A DNA stretch of 64,000 nucleotides from Fictibacillus phosphorivorans (GCF_007673525.1 NZ_VDZU01000001.1:3135911-3199910), one strand, 5' to 3'; positions 26,503-36,338 are shown, counted from the stretch's first letter. Numbers and translations are program-made. Notes: generated from the letters alone by a model not told the origin.

Positions 26503-27685
26503 CTTCTTCCTCCTTATGTATGTGCAATTTTCCTTTGTTTCTTTCTATCGAGTATGTTCCCCATAAGAAAATGAATAAGTGTAGAACGACGAACAAACTA
26601 GCATAAGTAAATACGTCTGAAATTGAATGGGTGTTAACGATGGAGGATGCCGCGACTGGGGCTAGCAGCAACCCTACATTTTGAATCGCAGAGATCTTGC
26701 TATAGTCTCCATGCATATTCCCACTCCACTTAAAGATAAATACATCTATTTTCGCAAGACACCAGGCCGCCCCTATACCGAACATACATCGGAAAAAGAT
26801 GAGTCCAATGATACTCGTTTCGATTCCTTGAAGAAACAAACCAACAATGATCATGCTCGCCGCACCAACATAGCCGTACCATCCTAAGCGTTCACTGTAT
26901 TTTTTTGTGAGCGGCAATGTGACGATTGCCATCAGACTCGGAATCAAGTACAACGAACTGCTCATCATCGTATTCGTGCTGTACACAATTTCCGTGTATG
27001 TTGTAAAAAACGGCCGGATCATATTTACTGCAAGATGAAGGGTTAAAACGATGATTCCAAAAAACAAGAATGGAGTTACTAAGCTACGATGATTTGTTTG
27101 TTCTAGTTCTACTATTCTGTTTTTGCTTACTTTTCTTAAGAAACGTAGGCTGAAGACTGCCATTAAACATTCAACGATTCCAACGATCCAAAAGATTAAT
27201 AATGGATGATCCATTTCTATAACCCATCCAGACAAAATCGTCGCTGTGACAATCGCACCTTGCAATACGGCATGATAACTGGCTGCTGCTCCTGTCGTAG
27301 AATTTCGATTCTCAGAGATTAGAATGGTATACAACAGAAAGTAGCTGCTCTTAAAGATCAATAGAAGTACACTCGCTGCTACAAACATTTCAAAGCTTGG
27401 TGATATCGCCATCAGAAAGCAAGAGATCCCTGTTCCCCATTGTCCTATGATTAATAATGTAGAGCTGTTATTTCTTTTATGGGCGATCAATCCCCAGATG
27501 GGAGTAAAGATCACAACGACGAGTCTGCACGTCATAATGTAGAACCCTGTTAGGTCTGGATCATCTATGCCATACACCTTATTAAAAAATTGAGGATAAA
27601 AAGGTGATAGCAATACTTCTGTGCATACGAATAGAAAGACACAGCTTAATAAAAACAGGTTTAACGAACGGTTGCTGGCTTCCAT
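26486..27685 (-). CDS. MFS transporter, probable siderophore exporter
   Basis: 399 residues with about 12 hydrophobic segments and a family-typical loop after helix 2 (WGLIAHKRNN). It sits between the monooxygenase (25-base overlap) and the last synthetase (17-base overlap), so export of the finished siderophore is the most likely task. No substrate-specific motif is recognised. The rhizobactin cluster itself also includes a membrane transporter gene, in a different position. Confidence 0.82.
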   Translation of the reverse strand: MEASNRSLNLFLLSCVFLFVCTEVLLSPFYPQFFNKVYGIDDPDLTGFYIMTCRLVVVIFTPIWGLIAHKRNNSSTLLIIGQWGTGISCFLMAISPSFEMFVAASVLLLIFKSSYFLLYTILISENRNSTTGAAASYHAVLQGAIVTATILSGWVIEMDHPLLIFWIVGIVECLMAVFSLRFLRKVSKNRIVELEQTNHRSLVTPFLFFGIIVLTLHLAVNMIRPFFTTYTEIVYSTNTMMSSSLYLIPSLMAIVTLPLTKKYSERLGWYGYVGAASMIIVGLFLQGIETSIIGLIFFRCMFGIGAAWCLAKIDVFIFKWSGNMHGDYSKISAIQNVGLLLAPVAASSIVNTHSISDVFTYASLFVVLHLFIFLWGTYSIERNKGKLHIHKEEEDALYK

Positions 27686-29010
27686 GAAGGTTCCGTTCCA
27701 AAATTCTGAAACACATTTTTTGTACTAACAGGGTACATTTCTTTCTCAAATAGCGTATTGATAATAACTGCGTTTCTATGTGCGCCAAGGCCAAGGTCTG
27801 GAGCACCTACACCGTGAGTATGAAGCTCGCCATTCTGAATAAAGATATGGTTATTTTGAAGTCCCTTTGTCTCCAGTCGATAATCGCTAGTAATCTGATA
27901 GCGGTTTTTAGAATCCCACTGAATCTGGTCCTGCATTTTCATTAAGAAATGCGGAAATGATGGAGCATAGCCTGTCCCAAACACGATTACATCAGATTTC
28001 AATTCAAACACTTCTCCAGTTACGTTCTGACGAAGTGTAAGCAAGTGAGTATCTTCACTTCTTTCAAGATGAACCAGTTCGGTCATCGCCTGCAGATGGA
28101 TATCAGGCTTATGTTGTCCAACTGATTTTTCATAAAGCAGATTGTAAATATCAGCGATCGTGTCCATGCTGATCCCTTTGTAGAGAAGGTCTTGCTTTTT
28201 CAAAAGCTCATCCTTCTTCGAAGAAGGAAGATTGTAAAAGAAATTTGTATAATCAGGTGAAAAATATTCAAGTCCAAGCTTCGAATATTCCATCGGGAAA
28301 AATCCTTTGGATCGTGTAAACCAGTTTAAAGAATATGAGTCATTATCCTGATGCTGTGCCAGATCATAGAACACTTCTGCTGCACTCTGACCAGAACCAA
28401 CGACTGTCACTGAGTTTGCATTAAGAATCTCTTCTTTTCGATCTAAGTATTGTGAAGAGTGGAAGACTCTTGCACCAAGTTTCTTCTCCATATGAGAAGG
28501 TACAGAAGGAATCGTACCGATGCCTACAGCAAGATGCTTTGTATAGTACGTCTCTGTTTCCCCAGTTTCTAAAGACGCTACAATCACTTCGTACACAGAA
28601 CTATCCGTATCTTCAACCGGTTGAATGTGCTCCACTCCCATACCAAAGCTGCAAGAATCTATCTGACTCGCTACCCAACGGCAATAGTGGTTGTATTCTT
28701 TTCTTGGGATATGAAAGTTCTCCAAGAAATAAAAGTGGTACAATCTATTATGTTTCTGCAAATAGTTTAGAAACGTGTATTTGCTTCTCACATTTGCCAT
28801 ACTTACTAAATCCGCAAAGAATGGTACTTGAAGTGTTGTGCCATCGATCAGCATGCCACTATGCCAGTTGAACTCTGTTTTCTTTTCAAAAAAGAGTGCT
28901 TTTTTACCTTCTGTTTCATCTAGCATCGCCGCAAGTCCTAGGTTGAATGGACCGATGCCGACACCGATGATGTCATAGATCTCTTTTTGTTGTGATTGTT
29001 TGAAAGACAT
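27661..29010 (-). CDS. rhbE: Diamine N-monooxygenase (RhbE/IucD-like)
   Basis: 449-residue flavin-dependent N-hydroxylating monooxygenase. FAD site GVGIGPFNLGLAAML near the N-terminus, NADPH site VVGSGQSAAEVF in the middle, and the C-terminal FATGY-like FGTGYAPSFP. In this operon it should hydroxylate the free amine of 1,3-diaminopropane. GAGAGGAG precedes the ATG, and the start overlaps the acetyltransferase gene by 38 bases. Confidence 0.92.
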   Translation of the reverse strand: MSFKQSQQKEIYDIIGVGIGPFNLGLAAMLDETEGKKALFFEKKTEFNWHSGMLIDGTTLQVPFFADLVSMANVRSKYTFLNYLQKHNRLYHFYFLENFHIPRKEYNHYCRWVASQIDSCSFGMGVEHIQPVEDTDSSVYEVIVASLETGETETYYTKHLAVGIGTIPSVPSHMEKKLGARVFHSSQYLDRKEEILNANSVTVVGSGQSAAEVFYDLAQHQDNDSYSLNWFTRSKGFFPMEYSKLGLEYFSPDYTNFFYNLPSSKKDELLKKQDLLYKGISMDTIADIYNLLYEKSVGQHKPDIHLQAMTELVHLERSEDTHLLTLRQNVTGEVFELKSDVIVFGTGYAPSFPHFLMKMQDQIQWDSKNRYQITSDYRLETKGLQNNHIFIQNGELHTHGVGAPDLGLGAHRNAVIINTLFEKEMYPVSTKNVFQNFGTEPSWKPATVR

Positions 29011-29569
29011 CTTTCCATCTCCTCTCGAACGTATCTCTATGGCAGAACATGAGCATTCCCGTCTTATCCGGCAACTGAATCGCTTTTACTTTTTCAAAGC
29101 CGCACTTTTCAAATACATGAATCATCTTTTCATTCCGAATATCAGGTTCAGCGATTACTTTTTCAGTCCCTTTCGATAAAAACTGAAAATGTACGATCGC
29201 ACGTAATAAAGGAAGTGCGTAACCTTTCCCAAGAAAGAATTCTTCTCCGATCAAAAGATGAATCCCCTGGTCTTTAGGATGTGGATCATAGCACTTTTCC
29301 ACCACATCTCCTTTTACCCAGTATGCTTCCCAATAGCTCATCGGAACTCCATCTATTAAGCCCAAATATAGCGTTTGGTGCTGATCTGCCAGGAACGTTC
29401 TCAAATGCTTTCTGTATGCTTCAAACGAAATATCCAGTTTCCAGTATGGGATCACATACGGTTGCTGCTGCCACTTATGAAGAAGTGAAACATCCCGCTC
29501 CAAATCTACTTTTACATACGATAATGTCTTTTGGACCGTGTGATCATAGAAACTAAATTCTGGCTGCAT
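28973..29569 (-). CDS. rhbD: Siderophore N-acetyltransferase (RhbD/IucB-like)
   Basis: 198-residue GNAT of the siderophore branch (AlcB/IucB family). It would acetylate N-hydroxydiaminopropane to build the hydroxamate. Motifs: YWEAYWVKGDVVEKCYD, GIHLLIGEEFFLGKGYA and EPDIRNEKMIHVFEKCGF, all characteristic of that branch. It overlaps the genes on both sides, so expression is tightly coupled. Confidence 0.9.
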   Translation of the reverse strand: MQPEFSFYDHTVQKTLSYVKVDLERDVSLLHKWQQQPYVIPYWKLDISFEAYRKHLRTFLADQHQTLYLGLIDGVPMSYWEAYWVKGDVVEKCYDPHPKDQGIHLLIGEEFFLGKGYALPLLRAIVHFQFLSKGTEKVIAEPDIRNEKMIHVFEKCGFEKVKAIQLPDKTGMLMFCHRDTFERRWKDVFQTITTKRDL

Positions 29570-31340
29570 CTGATTTCATCACCTTTTGTAATGGGTTTCG
29601 GATCTTCGTGTAGACAGACTGGGTTTCTAGAGAACCAACAAGCTCATCCATATCATGAAAACGAGTAAGTAAGTTTGCTTTGCACGGAAGTTCTTCCGCG
29701 TCTAGTAAGCTTCTGATTAAGCCTGACTTTCCGTCTGTTAACGTATCATGGTGCATCAAGCGATGACGCAGTATATCCATAAGGTCTTCTTCCTCGATAA
29801 GATTTGCTGCTCCAAAACCGTTGATGAGACCGAATAAGTGATTCATGAAAAAATAATAACGGAAGCGTTCAATCGCGACCTCGTCACTGCAGATCGTTAC
29901 ACTCTTACGGTTAAGGCTTGGAAGCTGTTTAACTAACAAATCAGCCTTTGATTCGCTGTAATAATAGCCTTGATTATCACGGTAATAAAAACGCTTCGGA
30001 TAGCCATTCTCCAATTGAACGATCGAGTTCTGCTGATGGGCCTCAAGCGCAACACCGTATCTTTCGTACAGCCAGAGCATCGGATCTAGAGTAATTGTTA
30101 AATATTGCAAAAACCAATCTTTACTGACTTCTTCTGTCGTTCTGCTCTCCCTTTGAGCGATGTCATGAATGATTGAAGCGATTCTAGAGTTTCCTCCAAA
30201 ACCGTGGTCCTGACAAAGGCCAGCTATTAAACTCGCATTTTTATCATTATCGTAAAAAGGATTCTCTCTAATCACCACTTCAAACCCTGAAGTCTCTTTA
30301 TTTGTTGGGATATTTAAGAATGCAGGATCTTTTATGATCTGAAACGATGGATAGATCTCCTGCATCTCTTGTCCGATTTTTGATTGCATAAGTCGAGAAA
30401 CTTCTACTCCTCTATGCAGTTCTTTTTCAAGATTAACCCGCAGTGAATTCGTAATCTTCACAGGTACAGAGAATTTGAACATATATTTGAAGTTTGGACT
30501 GTATACGGAACGCATAGAAGATGTTGCTGAGAATAGCTCACCGAATGGACCTATGTAGCTTAACTTGTTATCTTTGATTAAAGTTTGAACAAATGAATCA
30601 TTCAATAGAACTTGAACTTGTAAAGGATGAACCGGTATGAAGACAGATTCATCATCGTATTCCACCTGTTTGGTGAATTTCTCATCTCGTTGCAGAAGCA
30701 TTCTAGTAATCTCTTCCGCCGTCACTTCATCTGCCGTATCCTGATCGATGATGGACTTGTCCGCTTGAAAGAAATGGAGCTGAAACATTCCCTTAAGTTC
30801 TGGGGAATAAAGAGATTCATCTTCATCACTCATTCCTTGCTTGCTTTTCGGAGTCGGGTGAAGCAGATGACCAAACAAAAGCGACTGCTCTGCTTCAATG
30901 AATGTAAACTCACTGCTCTCTAGACTTTTGGAGTCATCTTCACGTGCTTCTAAGTACCGTTGTATGTTCTTTTTGCTGAGTATTGTCCGCAGCATCAATT
31001 CATCTTCTGCATCCTCACGATCTTGTTTTAGCAACAATTCTTTTGAAAGAATAGAGACAAGCGAAATATAATCGAGCGGTATCACGTTTTCATTGTTTTC
31101 ATAAAGAATAGGAAAATGGTACAGATGTCTGCCTGTTAAAGACCAATGCTTAAGAGCAGCATAGATCGTCGAACGTTGTTTTTTTAGCTCGATCTTTATC
31201 CATCTGTTCGGTGTTACCCCACTCCAATTCAAATGATTTACCGCTTCGTAGACTTCTTCAAATGCTTGTGTTTCTCGAAGATAACAGTTTAAGAAGCTCT
31301 GTATGCTTGCATTTTCTGCTTGTTGTTTGTGATTTGTCAT
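29553..31340 (-). CDS. rhbC: NIS siderophore synthetase, IucA/RhbC-like
   Basis: 595-residue IucA/IucC-family enzyme expected to attach the first hydroxamate arm to citrate. The motif LLFGHLLHPTPKSKQG is diagnostic of the ATP site, and the C-terminal domain has ALEAHQQNSIVQLENGYPKR. It starts 4 bases inside the decarboxylase gene end (31337-31340). The two NIS synthetases in one operon match the rhizobactin/schizokinen logic. Confidence 0.9.
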   Translation of the reverse strand: MTNHKQQAENASIQSFLNCYLRETQAFEEVYEAVNHLNWSGVTPNRWIKIELKKQRSTIYAALKHWSLTGRHLYHFPILYENNENVIPLDYISLVSILSKELLLKQDREDAEDELMLRTILSKKNIQRYLEAREDDSKSLESSEFTFIEAEQSLLFGHLLHPTPKSKQGMSDEDESLYSPELKGMFQLHFFQADKSIIDQDTADEVTAEEITRMLLQRDEKFTKQVEYDDESVFIPVHPLQVQVLLNDSFVQTLIKDNKLSYIGPFGELFSATSSMRSVYSPNFKYMFKFSVPVKITNSLRVNLEKELHRGVEVSRLMQSKIGQEMQEIYPSFQIIKDPAFLNIPTNKETSGFEVVIRENPFYDNDKNASLIAGLCQDHGFGGNSRIASIIHDIAQRESRTTEEVSKDWFLQYLTITLDPMLWLYERYGVALEAHQQNSIVQLENGYPKRFYYRDNQGYYYSESKADLLVKQLPSLNRKSVTICSDEVAIERFRYYFFMNHLFGLINGFGAANLIEEEDLMDILRHRLMHHDTLTDGKSGLIRSLLDAEELPCKANLLTRFHDMDELVGSLETQSVYTKIRNPLQKVMKSDAARI

Positions 31341-32830
31341 TGGGTGATCCCCCTGTTTTCGTACTCTAAAGCAAATTGAGAAATGGTATGAAGGATATCT
31401 TCAATATCCACGATTGTTGTTCGTGGGTTCAGTAACGTAAATTTTAAGAAGACTTCACCCTTCACTTTTGTTTTTGCGACTAGTGCTGTTCCTGAATGAA
31501 GAATTCTTTTGTAAATATACGTATTCACTTCATTTAATGAACCAGTTGCCGCGTCGGAATAACGGAATACAATCGCATTGATCTCTGGATTGATATTACA
31601 CACTTCAATCTGAGGATTCTTATCCATTACACTCGCTGCCTGTTTCGCAAGATGAAGCGTATAATCAATCATGTTTTCAAAGTTCTTTTCTCCAACGATA
31701 CGTAATGACATGAAAAGCTTCAACGCGTCAAAACGCCTTGTTGTTTGAACCGATTTGCTCACTAGGTGAACAAGGCCATCTTCTTCATCGTTCTCAGGAT
31801 TCAAATAATCGGCATGATGTGCGATATAGTGAAAATTTGTTTTTTCTCTTACGAAGAAAGCACCACAGCTGATAGGTTGATAAAACTGCTTATGAAAGTC
31901 TATCGTAATGGAATCCGCTTGCTCAATTCCTGCTAACTTATGAAAATGCTTTTTACTCAGAAGTAACGCACCACCGTAGGCTGCGTCAACATGAAGCCAC
32001 AATCCATGGTTTTGAGCAATAGCAGCAACATCTTGAATCGGATCGATACTTCCAAAATCCGTTGTTCCCGCCGTTGCAACGATACACATCGGGATAAGTC
32101 CCCCACTTCTCAAGCGCTCGATCTCTTCTACTAATTTAGCTGTGTTCATCTTTTTACATTCATCCGTTTCAACCGTTACGACTGCCTGTTCTCCTAGCCC
32201 TAATTGAAAAGCTGACTTCTTCACGGTAAAGTGAGCATCCTCTGAACATAGAATACGGAGTTTATGAGACTCTGCTGGCAATCCTTGAGCTTTAACATTC
32301 CAATTCCATCGTTTATCACAAAAGAAATCGCGAGCGAGTAACAGCCCCATATAGTTCGATTGCGTACCACCACTCGTAAATGTCCCATCTGCTGAAGAAG
32401 GAAGGGCAAGCTTGTTACTTACCCATTTGATCAAGCGCTCTTCTAAATAAGTAGCCGTTGAGCTTTGATCCCACGAATCCATAGATTGATTGAGAGTACC
32501 GATGATCAATTCAGCTGCGATGGCTGAGATAAGAGGTGGACAATGAAGGTGGCCCATACTCGTCGGATGAGAGACATGTATGCTGTTTCTCACAACCTTT
32601 TCCAAAACATCGTTTAAAACCTTTCCAGGTTCCTCTCCATCTTCCGAAATGAGTGTTAGCTCGTTTATTTCTTTCTCGATTTTAGTAGGCTGTACACCGT
32701 TAAAAGCATCTGAATTATTCTTATAAAAACCACTTAACAGGTGCTGAGTTTCAAGGATAATGTGTCGAAAACTCTGTACTCCTACTTCACTATCGTTAAG
32801 GAAAAAGCGATCAAAATCAGTTGTGTTCAT
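31337..32830 (-). CDS. rhbB: L-2,4-diaminobutyrate decarboxylase
   Basis: 497-residue PLP-dependent group II decarboxylase. It makes 1,3-diaminopropane from 2,4-diaminobutyrate, the backbone of schizokinen. Seen: TSGGTQSNYMGLLLARD, the PLP aspartate region LHVDAAYGGALLL and the PLP lysine in TIDFHKQFYQP. Family length is normal. It starts 9 bases after the aminotransferase stop. The pair rhbA-rhbB is diagnostic for diaminopropane synthesis. Confidence 0.92.
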   Translation of the reverse strand: MNTTDFDRFFLNDSEVGVQSFRHIILETQHLLSGFYKNNSDAFNGVQPTKIEKEINELTLISEDGEEPGKVLNDVLEKVVRNSIHVSHPTSMGHLHCPPLISAIAAELIIGTLNQSMDSWDQSSTATYLEERLIKWVSNKLALPSSADGTFTSGGTQSNYMGLLLARDFFCDKRWNWNVKAQGLPAESHKLRILCSEDAHFTVKKSAFQLGLGEQAVVTVETDECKKMNTAKLVEEIERLRSGGLIPMCIVATAGTTDFGSIDPIQDVAAIAQNHGLWLHVDAAYGGALLLSKKHFHKLAGIEQADSITIDFHKQFYQPISCGAFFVREKTNFHYIAHHADYLNPENDEEDGLVHLVSKSVQTTRRFDALKLFMSLRIVGEKNFENMIDYTLHLAKQAASVMDKNPQIEVCNINPEINAIVFRYSDAATGSLNEVNTYIYKRILHSGTALVAKTKVKGEVFLKFTLLNPRTTIVDIEDILHTISQFALEYENRGITQ

Positions 32831-32839
32831 CTAGCACCT

Positions 32840-34186
32840 CTATTTTATTGCGGCTCTAACCGCATCTGTGAATATTGCGATTACTTCGTCCAGTTGTTCC
32901 TCTGTGATGATAAGTGGTGGCAAGAACCTTACAACACTTCCATGCCTTCCACCTACTTCTAGGATTAAGCCCCTATTAAAGCATTCACGTTGAATGCGGC
33001 TAGCGAGTTGAGGATTTGCAGCATAGGTTCCTTTTAATCCTGTTGGAATTCGCGGATTCACAATTTCTGCACCTACCATCAATCCTCGTCCTCGCACATC
33101 ACCGATCTCAGGAATCTCATTTTGCAGGATAGAAAGTTCAAGCATTAGCTTCTCACCAAGTTCAGCAGCATGCTGTGATAAGTTGTTTTGTTTAATATGA
33201 CGCAGTGTCGCTGTTCCAGCAGCCATCGCCATCTGGTTTCCTCTGAACGTTCCGATATGAGCACCGGGTCCCCATTTATCCAGTTCACGATCATAGATCA
33301 CAACAGATAATGGCAAGCTTCCTCCGATCGCTTTGGACAGAACGACTACATCCGGCACGATTCCAGCATGTTGAAATGCAAATAGTTCGCCTGTACGTCC
33401 GATTCCGGTTTGTACTTCGTCAATGATTAAAGGAATGTTGCGCTCTTTCGTTATGCGGCGGATTTCGCGCAGCCACTCTACTGGTGCCGGGATAGATCCT
33501 CCTTCTCCTTGAACGACTTCTAAGATCATGGCAGCTGGAGGAAGTATCCCGCTCTCTGGATCGTATAAAAGATTCTCGATATAGTTAGCACTGATTTTCC
33601 ACGTGTCTTCTCCACCGATCCCGAACGGACAGCGGTATTCGTACGGATATGGCATAAAGTGTACATCTGGCATCAAGCCTTGTACGTTCTGTTTCGGTCC
33701 TAAGTTACCAGAGAGCGCCATCGTTCCATGTGTAGCTCCGTGATAGCCTCCTTGGAAAGAAAGAATGCTTCTTCTTCCTGTTGCCGTTTTTACTAGCTTG
33801 ATCGCTGCTTCGATCGCATCTCCACCAGTAGGTCCGCAAAATTGAATCTTTGCGCGTTTGGCAAACTCTTCTGGTAGACTATCAAACACTTCACTTACAA
33901 ACTCCTCTTTTACTGGCGTAGTTAAGTCCAGTGTATGTAAAGGGCGCTTGTCATGAAGCACCTTCTCAATTGCTTCTATGACTACCGGATGATTATGGCC
34001 AAGCGCAAGTGTTCCTGCTCCTGCCAAACAATCGATGTATGTTTTCCCATCTGCATCTTTTACATAGATTCCTTCTGCTTCTTCAATGGCAATGGGAATG
34101 CGGCGTGGATAAGACCTTGCATTTGATTCTCGTTTTTCTTGTTGTTTTAAGTATTTTTCGTTCATTTCTATTTGTAACATGCTCAT
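32840..34186 (-). CDS. rhbA: Diaminobutyrate-2-oxoglutarate aminotransferase
   Basis: 448-residue class III aminotransferase making L-2,4-diaminobutyrate from aspartate semialdehyde and glutamate. Motifs: GAGTLALGHNHP, FCGPTGGDAIEAAIKL, the PLP-contacting IIDEVQTGIGRTG and the PLP lysine in VVLSKAIGGSLPL. First gene of the siderophore operon, with CTAGGAGG before the ATG and two Fur boxes within 100 bases upstream. Confidence 0.93.
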   Translation of the reverse strand: MSMLQIEMNEKYLKQQEKRESNARSYPRRIPIAIEEAEGIYVKDADGKTYIDCLAGAGTLALGHNHPVVIEAIEKVLHDKRPLHTLDLTTPVKEEFVSEVFDSLPEEFAKRAKIQFCGPTGGDAIEAAIKLVKTATGRRSILSFQGGYHGATHGTMALSGNLGPKQNVQGLMPDVHFMPYPYEYRCPFGIGGEDTWKISANYIENLLYDPESGILPPAAMILEVVQGEGGSIPAPVEWLREIRRITKERNIPLIIDEVQTGIGRTGELFAFQHAGIVPDVVVLSKAIGGSLPLSVVIYDRELDKWGPGAHIGTFRGNQMAMAAGTATLRHIKQNNLSQHAAELGEKLMLELSILQNEIPEIGDVRGRGLMVGAEIVNPRIPTGLKGTYAANPQLASRIQRECFNRGLILEVGGRHGSVVRFLPPLIITEEQLDEVIAIFTDAVRAAIK

Positions 34187-34222
34187 GTTTTATTCCTCCT
34201 AGTGGATTATCCAACACGTTAG

Positions 34223-34237
34223 TGAAAATGATTCTCA
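34223..34237. promoter_or_regulatory. Fur box 1 of the siderophore operon
   Basis: TGAAAATGATTCTCA matches the 7-1-7 Fur consensus TGATAATNATTATCA at all but two positions, 37 bases before the rhbA start. Confidence 0.85.
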
Positions 34238-34263
34238 TTATTGATTACATGTATAACCTTAAT

Positions 34264-34278
34264 TGATAATGATTATCA
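34264..34278. promoter_or_regulatory. Fur box 2 of the siderophore operon
   Basis: TGATAATGATTATCA is a perfect 7-1-7 Fur box, 41 bases beyond box 1. Two boxes suggest tight iron repression. Between here and the terminator at 34460 I see no gene or other structure. Confidence 0.93.
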
Positions 34279-34459
34279 TCGTCAATGATAAATTATCCCT
34301 AACTTCTTTCCAGTAATTTTTAGCGCTGATACTGACAAGTAGGTCTAAAGACCCTATATCCTACCGTGTTTTTATTCTGTACTAGAGAAGATTCGTTGAT
34401 AATGGCTATTAATTTTTTTAAGTTTAATGAGACACCTATTGATAACTTCACCTATTCAA

Positions 34460-34490
34460 CAAAAAAAGCGATCAGCCGAGGGCTGATCGC
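34460..34490 (-). terminator. Terminator of the DJ-1/PfpI gene
   Basis: A perfect 10-bp stem GCGATCAGCC/GGCTGATCGC with a 3-base loop (34468-34490), followed on the minus strand by seven Ts. Confidence 0.92.
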
Positions 34491-34502
34491 TTCACATATT
34501 TT

Positions 34503-35165
34503 CTATTGTTTATCCAACACATCAATCATACGAAGAGCTACACTTCTACTCGATTGAGGATTCTGTCCTGTAACAAGTGTGCCATCTGTTACGGCGAAAT
34601 CTTCCCATTTTCCTGCTCGTTGAAACTCCGCTCCTAGTTCACGAAGCTTTGTTTCGAGTAAGAAAGGAACTTCTTTCGTCAGCTGCATCTCTTCTTCCTC
34701 TTCATCGGTAAATGCAGTAACTGTTTTTCCTTTTACAATTGGTGTACCGTCTTTAAGCGTTGCCGTTGTAAGTCCAGCAGGGCCATGACAGACACTTCCA
34801 ATCACTTTGTTAGTTTGTGCCATCTGACTTACTACTTCTTTTAATGCTTCACTCTTCGGAAAATCAAAAACGGTACCATGACCGCCTGGTAGATAGATCG
34901 CATCATAACTTGTCGCATCTTCAGGAGTAAGTTCTGCAGTACCTTCCAGCTGTGCCAGTGCTTCTTTATATGTTTCTTTATCTACACCTTCTAAGCTGTT
35001 CGGATCTAGCGGAACATCTCCACCTTTAATACTTTTTACTGTAATATCATATCCTTTGTCACGAAACTCGTTGAAAGGAACCGCAAACTCCTCTAACCAG
35101 AGCCCTGTCTTGTTATTACCAATGTTTTGATGATTCGTTACGACGATCAATACTCGTTTTGTCAT
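34503..35165 (-). CDS. DJ-1/PfpI family protein (Hsp31-type)
   Basis: 220 residues from ATG 35165, chosen because AAAGGGAG lies 7 bases before it; the frame could extend to 35183. The fold is class I glutamine amidotransferase-like, with the nucleophile elbow GSVCHGPAGL (Cys) and the preceding YLPGGHGTVFD holding the conserved His/Glu region. Hsp31-like members act as glutathione-independent glyoxalase III or chaperones; which applies here is not known. Single gene between the Fur-controlled operon and a repeat array. Confidence 0.87.
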   Translation of the reverse strand: MTKRVLIVVTNHQNIGNNKTGLWLEEFAVPFNEFRDKGYDITVKSIKGGDVPLDPNSLEGVDKETYKEALAQLEGTAELTPEDATSYDAIYLPGGHGTVFDFPKSEALKEVVSQMAQTNKVIGSVCHGPAGLTTATLKDGTPIVKGKTVTAFTDEEEEEMQLTKEVPFLLETKLRELGAEFQRAGKWEDFAVTDGTLVTGQNPQSSRSVALRMIDVLDKQ

Positions 35166-35265
35166 TGTTACACTCCCTTTCATTACAATACGTTTATCAT
35201 TTTTCCCGAATCTAATGATTTAAAACACAATAAAATCATGAAGGTATCAAAATTAAACGGTGGCT

Positions 35266-35388
35266 TTGTCGAAAAGCCTATAAACTGATTTTCTGGGCCT
35301 ATAAACTTTTTCGAAGGACCATAAATTTATCATTAGGGACTATAAATTATTTTGAAGGCTTATAAATGTTTGTTTATGGCCTATCAAT
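35266..35388 (-). repeat. Phased about 20.5-bp repeat array (family A, copy 1)
   Basis: Six units carry an ATAAA core (last one ATCAA) at 35280, 35301, 35321, 35342, 35362 and 35383, so spacing alternates 21 and 20. The distal end reads TTTGTCGAAAAGCCTATAAA, 19 of 20 identical to the distal end of the array at 45641-45726. It starts about 9 bases past the U-tract of the aldo/keto reductase terminator. The non-integral codon spacing excludes a repeated peptide. Confidence 0.85.
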
Positions 35389-35396
35389 ACCAATCC

Positions 35397-35428
35397 ACAA
35401 AAAAAGCCTTCCTAACAACAGGAAGACT
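35397..35428 (-). terminator. Terminator of the aldo/keto reductase gene
   Basis: GCCTTCCT (35406-35413) pairs with AGGAAGAC (35420-35427, one mismatch) around a 6-base loop, with seven Ts on the minus-strand side. It lies 12 bases past the stop. Confidence 0.8.
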
Positions 35429-35438
35429 TTCACTCATT

Positions 35439-36284
35439 TTATTCAAACTGTTTATAAAACTCCGGATCATCAGGGTCTGCCCCGTTACGTTTGTCTTGAT
35501 TTAGTGCAGAGATACGCGTCATATCCTCATTTGATAATTCAAAGTCAAAGAGTTCAATATTTTCTTCGATCCTATGCTGCGTTACCGATTTAGGTATCGT
35601 AACCACACCGTTTTGAAGATCCCAGCGTAAAATAATTTGAGCAACTGATTTATTGTATTTATCAGCAAGCTCTACCAAGGTTGGTTCCTCAAAGATCTCT
35701 CCTTTTAAAAGAGGTCTCCATGCTTCTAGTTGGATACCCTGCTCTTTACAGAACGCCAACAATTTTTCCTGGGACAAGCGAGGGTGGTATTCCACTTGGT
35801 TCACCATTGGCTTGATCTCTGCTTCTCTCATCAGATCTTCAAGATGATGCTGCTTGAAATTACTTACACCGATCGCTTTAACTCTTCCCTCATTATAAAT
35901 TTTCTCTAGAGCTTTCCAAGTTTCTTTATACTTTCCTGGAACTGGCCAGTGGATCAGGTATAGATCCACATAATCTAACCCTAGTCTTTCTAGACTGGCA
36001 TCGAAGGCTGCTAAGGTTTTTTCGTAGCCTTGGTCAGTGTTCCAAACTTTAGTTGTAATAAAAATTTCTTCTCTTGGGACGTTTGATTCAGCGATCGCCT
36101 GACCGACACCTGTTTCATTGTCATATAAACTTGCCGTATCAATGCTTCGATAACCTGCATCGAGCGCCCACTTTATGGACTGGATGACTTCATCACCATC
36201 TTCAGCTTTGTAGACTCCTAGCCCGACCCATGGCATTTGAACACCATTATGTAGAACTGCACGATCATGAATACTGCTTGGCAT
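35439..36284 (-). CDS. Aldo/keto reductase (YvgN-like)
   Basis: 281 residues from ATG 36284, which has AAGGAGGG 8 bases upstream; the frame could extend to 36317. NADPH-dependent reductase of small aldehydes such as methylglyoxal. The catalytic tetrad is visible: Asp and Tyr in DAGYRSIDTASLYDNE, Lys in FITTKVWN and His in YLIHWP; IPKSVTQHRIEEN is the coenzyme site. It belongs to the YvgN/YtbE group (glyoxal reductase). The DJ-1 neighbour could act on the same carbonyl stress, but the two have separate terminators. Confidence 0.9.
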   Translation of the reverse strand: MPSSIHDRAVLHNGVQMPWVGLGVYKAEDGDEVIQSIKWALDAGYRSIDTASLYDNETGVGQAIAESNVPREEIFITTKVWNTDQGYEKTLAAFDASLERLGLDYVDLYLIHWPVPGKYKETWKALEKIYNEGRVKAIGVSNFKQHHLEDLMREAEIKPMVNQVEYHPRLSQEKLLAFCKEQGIQLEAWRPLLKGEIFEEPTLVELADKYNKSVAQIILRWDLQNGVVTIPKSVTQHRIEENIELFDFELSNEDMTRISALNQDKRNGADPDDPEFYKQFE

Positions 36285-36338
36285 AATGAATCCCTCCTTG
36301 TTCACATTGTGGCACAATCTTTATGAAAGTTAAAAACA

